DNA of 64,000 bases, from assembly GCA_020543525.1 (NCBI GenBank), contig JAHYIO010000006.1, positions 558,001-622,000 on the forward strand. The letters are read 5' to 3'. A program made the translations under genes and the position numbers. This stretch comes from Coriolopsis trogii. Its lineage: Eukaryota; Basidiomycota; Agaricomycetes; Polyporales; Polyporaceae. The notes under the pieces are model-generated. The model was not told where the DNA came from, did no database searches, and worked only from the letters and a program-made list of their open reading frames with translations. How positions within the stretch are numbered: the stretch's first letter is position 1; each line of letters starts with the position of its first letter. Below are positions 58,599-64,000 of the stretch, piece after piece.

Positions 58599-60931
58599 AT
58601 GGCCGACGTTGAGATGAAACCCGCAGATGACAAGAAGGAGCAGAAGAAGGACGAAAAGGCGACGGAGGAGGAGAAGAAGCCTGTACCACTTACCCCGGTG
58701 GCTGAAATCAAGGCTAATGTTGTGCTCATCGAGAGAGCCGTAACTACGCTTGAGCCTCGCTTCATGCACCGGGTATTGAGGTCATTGGCTCACTTGAGGA
58801 GAAAACTCGACGACAAAGTCCTGCGCGATGTTATCCAGGAGATTTACACAACAGGTGCGTCTGCCGTGACTACAGCATTGAGAAAGGCAAGAACGACCGC
58901 CCTCAGATTCACCCACTAAGAAGTCACTGCTCTCATGGCTCCCAGAAGGGACGGCAGAGCAGTCCATGGACGTCGACGCAGCCCCAACACCCTCAAAGCA
59001 GTCTCAAGCAGAACCCCTCCCTGAAGTCGACATTTACCTCCGTCTACTTATCATCCACCACCTCCTGACATCGCCGCCCAACTACACCAAAGCCGCCAGA
59101 CTTGCTCACGAGACCGTGGAGAAGATGCAGACCCTGAACCGCCGGAGCATGGACCCTATCGCCGCTAAGGTCTGGTATGCCGTCGAGCGCACGTACGAGC
59201 TCGGCGGAGAACTCGCAGATGCTAGGCCGTACGTATAGACATCTGTTGATTTTTTTGCCTGAATGATAGTTAACACGAACGCTCTCGGCAGACTGTTCCT
59301 CGCTGCGCAGCGCACGGCAGCACTTCGTCACGATGACGAGACGGAGGCCTCTCTGATCAACCGTATTCTGCGCAGCTACCTGCAGTACAGCCTGTACGAC
59401 CAAGCGGACAAGCTCGTGTCCAAGACTTCCTTCCCCGCCGCTGCGGGAAACCCGCAGCATGCCCGCTACCATTACTATCTTGGCCGCATTAAGGCAGTGC
59501 AGCTGAACTACACGGCCGCTCACACAAACCTCCAGCAAGCTATTCGGCGGGCCCCACCGGCAAAGACTGCCCCGGGATTCTACCAGGCAGTGCACAAATT
59601 GTCGATAGTCGTGGAGCTCCTTATGGGGGATATTCCTGAACGGAGTGTCTTTAGACATCCTGTGTTGGAAAAGGCTTTGGCGGGCTATTTCGAGATTGTC
59701 AAGGGTGAGCGCGTGCTTTTTTACGGTACATGGTACATGCGATGACTCACTCCTGATATCTCAGCGGTCCGGAACGGGTCTCTCTCCCAGTTCCAGAGCA
59801 CCCTTTCGCGCTACGCAGCACAGTTCGAAGCCGACAAGACGTACACCCTTATTGTGCGGCTCCGGCAGAACGTGATCAAGACCGGAATACGCAGGCTTTC
59901 CCTGTCATACTCTCGGATCTCTCTCCGTGACATATGTGTCAAGCTACACCTCGACTCAGAGGAGGACGCCGAGTACATTGTCGGCAAGGCCATCCGTGAC
60001 GGCGTTATCGAAGGCCGCATCGTGCATGAGAAGGGCTGGATGGAATGCGGCGGTCAGAAGAGCGGTTATGGGCCAGAAGTCAGCGACGTGTTCTCGCGTC
60101 GTATCTCGTACTGCCTCGAGCTGCACAACCAGAGCGTGAAGGTGCGTGTTCGATTCTGTGCTCTTTTCTCCATCTCGGAGCTCTCTGCGTCCACGGGCGC
60201 GCGGAGAATGGCTCAGCGTGGTCTGTTCGTGTTCGGAGTTTGTGGCTGGCTTCCTTGCCTTCTGTCAGCCACCGGTTTCGCGCTCATGTTGTCCCGCTTG
60301 ACGCTATTATACTCCCGGTAGTACCGCATCCTCGTGTCGTGGTCCGGTAGAGACCACGGAAGATGCGGTGCTGTCTGTGGGACGCGGGTGTTTTGACTGG
60401 ATGGCGCGTACGGGTCCTCCGACAGCACGGCCACACTCGGCGAAGTTTGAGGTACTCTACGTCCTCAGAGCTGTCCTCCTCCTGTCGAGCTCAAACAATA
60501 TCCGATATATGCTTCCCCCCAGTGAGGGGTAAAACGAACAGGCACTACCGCATCCGGCAAATAGCGTCCATGGTCCGTTAATGGATGTGACAGTGACCTC
60601 GTGCAAACCACTCTCCGAGACGTTGAGGGGTCATATCACGCGAAGGCGCACGGGCTATAGCCACATTGTCTGACAGCGCGTGGTGTTATTCGTGTCGGCG
60701 ATCTCGGCATGTGCATTCTTTCTCCACTGGCTGCTGCGCGTCAAACTTTGTTTTTCGAACTGACGAATCCGACTTGCTTTACGACAGGCTATGCGATACC
60801 CCTTGAATGCACACCGGAAGGAACTTGCGGCCGCGGAAGGTGCGCGGGAGCGGGAAAAGGAACTCGCAAAGGAGATCCAGGAGGGGGGTGACCTGGACGA
60901 GGACGGGCCGGATCTCGGCGAGGGTTTCTGA
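58599..60931 (+). CDS. RPN3: 26S proteasome lid subunit RPN3 (PSMD3), 503 aa
   Basis: Non-ATPase subunit of the 19S regulatory particle. Exons 58599-58854, 58907-59228, 59292-59704, 59765-60141, 60788-60931. The N-terminus is Lys/Glu-rich with EIKANVVLIERAVTTLEPRF. The PCI domain covers roughly residues 260-450 (IVVELLMGDIPERSVF, LIVRLRQNVIKTGIRRLSLS, YSRISLRDICVKLHL, DAEYIVGKAIRDGVIEGRI). The tail MRYPLNAHRKELAAAEGARERE is characteristic of Rpn3. All phases agree. The last intron (60142-60787) is 646 nt, the longest in any housekeeping gene here, and contains a nested hairpin at 60323-60369. The neighbouring assembly-factor gene is transcribed away from it. Confidence 0.95.
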
Positions 60932-63900
60932 GGGAGCTGGAGGCGTCTGGGACGGGCTTTTGGCTTGACTTCCAGGAGTCAAACTGAGAGTTGGGAGTGG
61001 AGGGCACAAAGGGTGGCTGACGTGAACCGTATACCGGAGTGGGCAGATTATCATGGAAGGAGATGGGCTGATCGGTTGGGAGCCGATGCCAATGTACGTA
61101 CCCGTGTGCAGCGTGCAGTGTGCCGTTCATTTTTTTCGAAGGACTTGGGACCCCATGTGCCTGTCGTCCACCGCGCTGGTATGGTCGCGCTGGTGTGGTC
61201 ATGTGCAAGCCATGAGGTCGATTGTGTAGGTGAGTGCGCGTCGATTGTCGGTGAAAATACGGTAGGGGAATGCCCAGCACTCAGTAGTTGGGTTTGAGCA
61301 TTCACCTACCATATACTGGGCTTCGATGAGTTGTATACTTTCTGTGACCCTTGCCACAGCCCTCCTGTCTTCTAAGGAAAGTCATAGCACTGCCGGTAAG
61401 GCCAGGAGTTGGCCTGCTTTTACTCTAGCGGGGACACCTTCCAGTCCGCCCATAACGGCAAATGGCCGTGCCTTGTGGATAACCCACCTAGAGTTGAGAT
61501 TCACCTCTAAAGCAGGGGCACTGCCGGTGCTGGAACTCGAGTCATTGCTATCCTCCCTGATCATCGCAGACGGCGACAGCGTGGCTTCAGGAAGGACTGA
61601 TGTGTGGTAGCGAACGGGCGGGTGAGAAGACCGACTTTCTTCGTGGAAGAAGAACCTCGACACGTGAGTGCGGTTGTAGTACTTGATACCTGACCTGATA
61701 CGTGGCATTGACAATGCATACATGACTGACATAGAAGACCTGACATCGCAAGTGTCCATTGATAGCAAGAAGAACTTATCGCTAGGCGAGCCACTCAGAG
61801 GAGACGCTCGCGACCTCGTGGGCGACAATGCGGCAACTCTGCCCACCTTCGCTTCAAGTGCTGTTTGAATGAGCTAAACTTGCGCCAAAACCCTCTACAC
61901 GCGTTGGTTGAGAGGCACAGGATTGAGGTTGTATGCGTTCCACAATTCAGTCAACCTGAAGCGATGTGATGAGTATACCTGATTCCGCCGCCCATGGCAG
62001 GGTTCCGAAGTACTCGTCCTACAGAGACTCGACTACAGTATGCGCCAAGCTCGAATGGTCTACCTGAAACAGTTCTGTGTGTGGTGCAATATTTGATGCG
62101 CCGCTCACTGCTCACTGCGTGGTCGTACCTAGGCTACAGTGCCACCGGCATCAACTTCTCAGCTGAAGCATCGCTGGAGCTCAAGCGTCAGGTCCCGTAT
62201 ACTACCACGCCTGGCGCCTGAATTATGGATGTTGAATTCGTCATAATCACTGACAGCACAGCCTGCCATATGCGTATATGCCAAAGCCTAGTAGAGGTGG
62301 CTCGCTCGTGTGGAAATGCTTGGTCTCATTGCCAATGGGATGCGATCTCAATTGCCACTCCGCAATCTGAGTGCTCGGGGATCTCATGATCTTTTGGCAG
62401 CCATTCAGGATCCATAGAAAGCATAGGTGAGTGACCACTGCGTGATGAGGCAGTTTGATCACCCACCTTCGTTACACAGGCTGTGGAAGTAGTCGTGAGC
62501 TACTAGACTGCCGGGAAGTATGCATCTCCTCGAAAGGCATCGTGAAAGAGATCACCGTTGTCGGTTGACTTCTGCGTAGTCACGGGACCGGCACTGCTTC
62601 GAGGATTCTTTGGTACTTAACCAGTACAGCATTGCCCTCTGACGACAATGGACTCGGATCATCCTGACCCTAATGGGTTTTATATTAGCTCAAAGCGACA
62701 TCATAGCCATGACACTGCCCTCATGAGGAGAGAATCAATAGACATTGTACTCGCATCATGATCCTTGCATTGAAGTTGACGTCTTCGGAGCCGGGGATAG
62801 AGTGCAGAGACTATCTCCGCAGTGGACGACCACGCTCCTAGTATCGAAGAATGCTCGCGAATTCTGAAGCGTGGTCGCCGATCAAGACAGTGTTTCAGGG
62901 GGACCTTAGAATCTCAATTCTATGAATCGAAGTAAGAGGAAACCGCTTTAGTCACACAATGTACCGACTTAGAAGCTCGTGGGAATGAGTGACTCTCATA
63001 GGCCTCGACTCAGTCCTCCCTCTGCAGCACATGCTAGTCGTACCGCCTCGAAGTAACACGCGGCGACACTGCGTGTCTAGCAAAACCTACCACGCTGCAG
63101 CTGAACGCTTCTTGCCGCAAACACGCGCAGAGAGCGTCTACCTAATGGCTACACTTCCGGATTGGATGAATATCACTCTCCAGACACGGTTCTAGCGGGC
63201 AGGTGCGCTTCTATATCAGTGGGTCTAGGCGCGCCGTATGCTTGCGGCGGCCGGAGCACTGACATATTATGCGGCAGAGGTTGTACCGCCCATCAACACA
63301 AATCCTAGGAGTCGGGCGCATCCCAACTCTATAAGGGCGCAGTGTGCTATGACATAACCTGAGACAATCGAAAGGTTTGTTCGGGCATGTCAAATCTCAG
63401 ATTTCTATCCAGATATTGCGAGGTGCTCCAAGGCCGAGGAGGCACTGGGATTTGCAACGCACGAACGTAAATGGTGTGGTTTGGCTGGGATCCACGATAT
63501 CGCGGCTGTCTACTCCAGTGGCCACGGAAGACGAGAGGAGGAAACCGAAAGGAGCGTGCTCAGACGACCCGGGGTTGCATCCCATCCTATAATCCATCGC
63601 AGAGGAAATTATGATAAAGCTAACGTAGAGCGCAGGCCCACGGCAACTTCGCTCCGTGACAAACGGGGTCGCAGAAAAGGAAAGTCATGCAGCTCAAAGA
63701 AGCCGATGTTGTCTACACATTCCGTAGTAACGCGTGTGCACCCGAGGACTTCAAGAAAGAATAGGTATCTTCCAACACATCCGGACAATCGCGCATGCAA
63801 TTAAGTGTGGTCCTGGGGCGATCCGAGCTCGTCTGCCAGTGCGCCGTCACGGCCGTGATCTGTGTATCTAGATCCACCTCGAAGGATTTCCGCTTGAGAA

Positions 63901-64000
63901 ACCAAGGGCGGTGAGTACAGCGACGATGCTTGTATATGTCGACCGCATGTTCCCGTGAACAACCCCCCCCCCCTGATACTCGCACCCAAGGATGACGAAA
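60932..64000. other. Unassigned 3.1-kb region
   Basis: No gene is supported. The best open frame is on the minus strand, 61846-61382 (154 codons; KFFLLSMDTCDVRSSMSVM...). It has acceptable composition but no recognised domain or splice partners. A minus-strand frame near 63985-63713 is similar. The region may be decayed mobile or duplicated DNA. Confidence 0.45.

Noticed and set aside
61382..61846. 154-codon minus-strand frame
   Set aside because: Fair composition but no recognised motif, no clear start and no exon structure.

Overview
The window looks like nuclear DNA from a basidiomycete fungus, most likely a wood-decay polypore-type agaricomycete. Genes are dense and on both strands. They are cut by many short introns (mostly 42-70 nt, GT-AG, with CTNAC-like branch sites), and several families are typical of these fungi: F-box/LRR proteins, aryl-alcohol dehydrogenases, a metacaspase, and WW-like multipass membrane proteins. 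Family calls come from motifs read in the translation; no database was searched. Exon borders were worked out by hand from splice sites and reading phase.

Layout. 0-7.4 kb: a P450 3' end, a zinc alcohol dehydrogenase (-) and a flavin monooxygenase (+). 7.8-11.2 kb: a CSC1/RSN1-type membrane channel (-) whose start codon seems to be split by an intron. 12.6-13.6 kb: an intronless initiator tRNA-Met, then an AT-rich element with inverted repeats. 13.7-15.9 kb: an F-box gene carrying a 0.9-kb terminal-inverted-repeat element that can be removed as an in-frame intron. 17.4-24.9 kb (+): a three-gene block of multipass WW-like protein, AFI1-type SPA-domain protein and small secreted protein. 26.3-27.6 kb: an F-box gene (-) beside a decayed fragment of itself. 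30.1-35.5 kb: a metacaspase, a small helical protein and a single-exon F-box/LRR protein. 35.6-40.0 kb: tandem aryl-alcohol dehydrogenases (-). 41.4-47.3 kb: RNA polymerase I/III subunit AC19 (-), an unknown gene (+) and a nitronate monooxygenase (-). 48.0-56.5 kb (-): a second, inverted version of the three-gene block, in which the AFI1-secreted-protein part occurs twice and both AFI1 copies are wrecked. 57.0-58.3 kb: an NDUFAF2/B17.2L-like complex I assembly factor (-). 58.6-60.9 kb: proteasome lid subunit RPN3 (+). 60.9-64.0 kb: no supported gene.

The main story is the inverted segmental duplication. The WW-like membrane gene and the secreted-protein gene survive in every copy, while the housekeeping AFI1 gene between them has decayed in both extra copies. 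A second theme is size-outlier introns (384-899 nt) in otherwise compact genes, at least one of which is an identifiable element. No CRISPR array, rRNA or bacterial-type operon is present.
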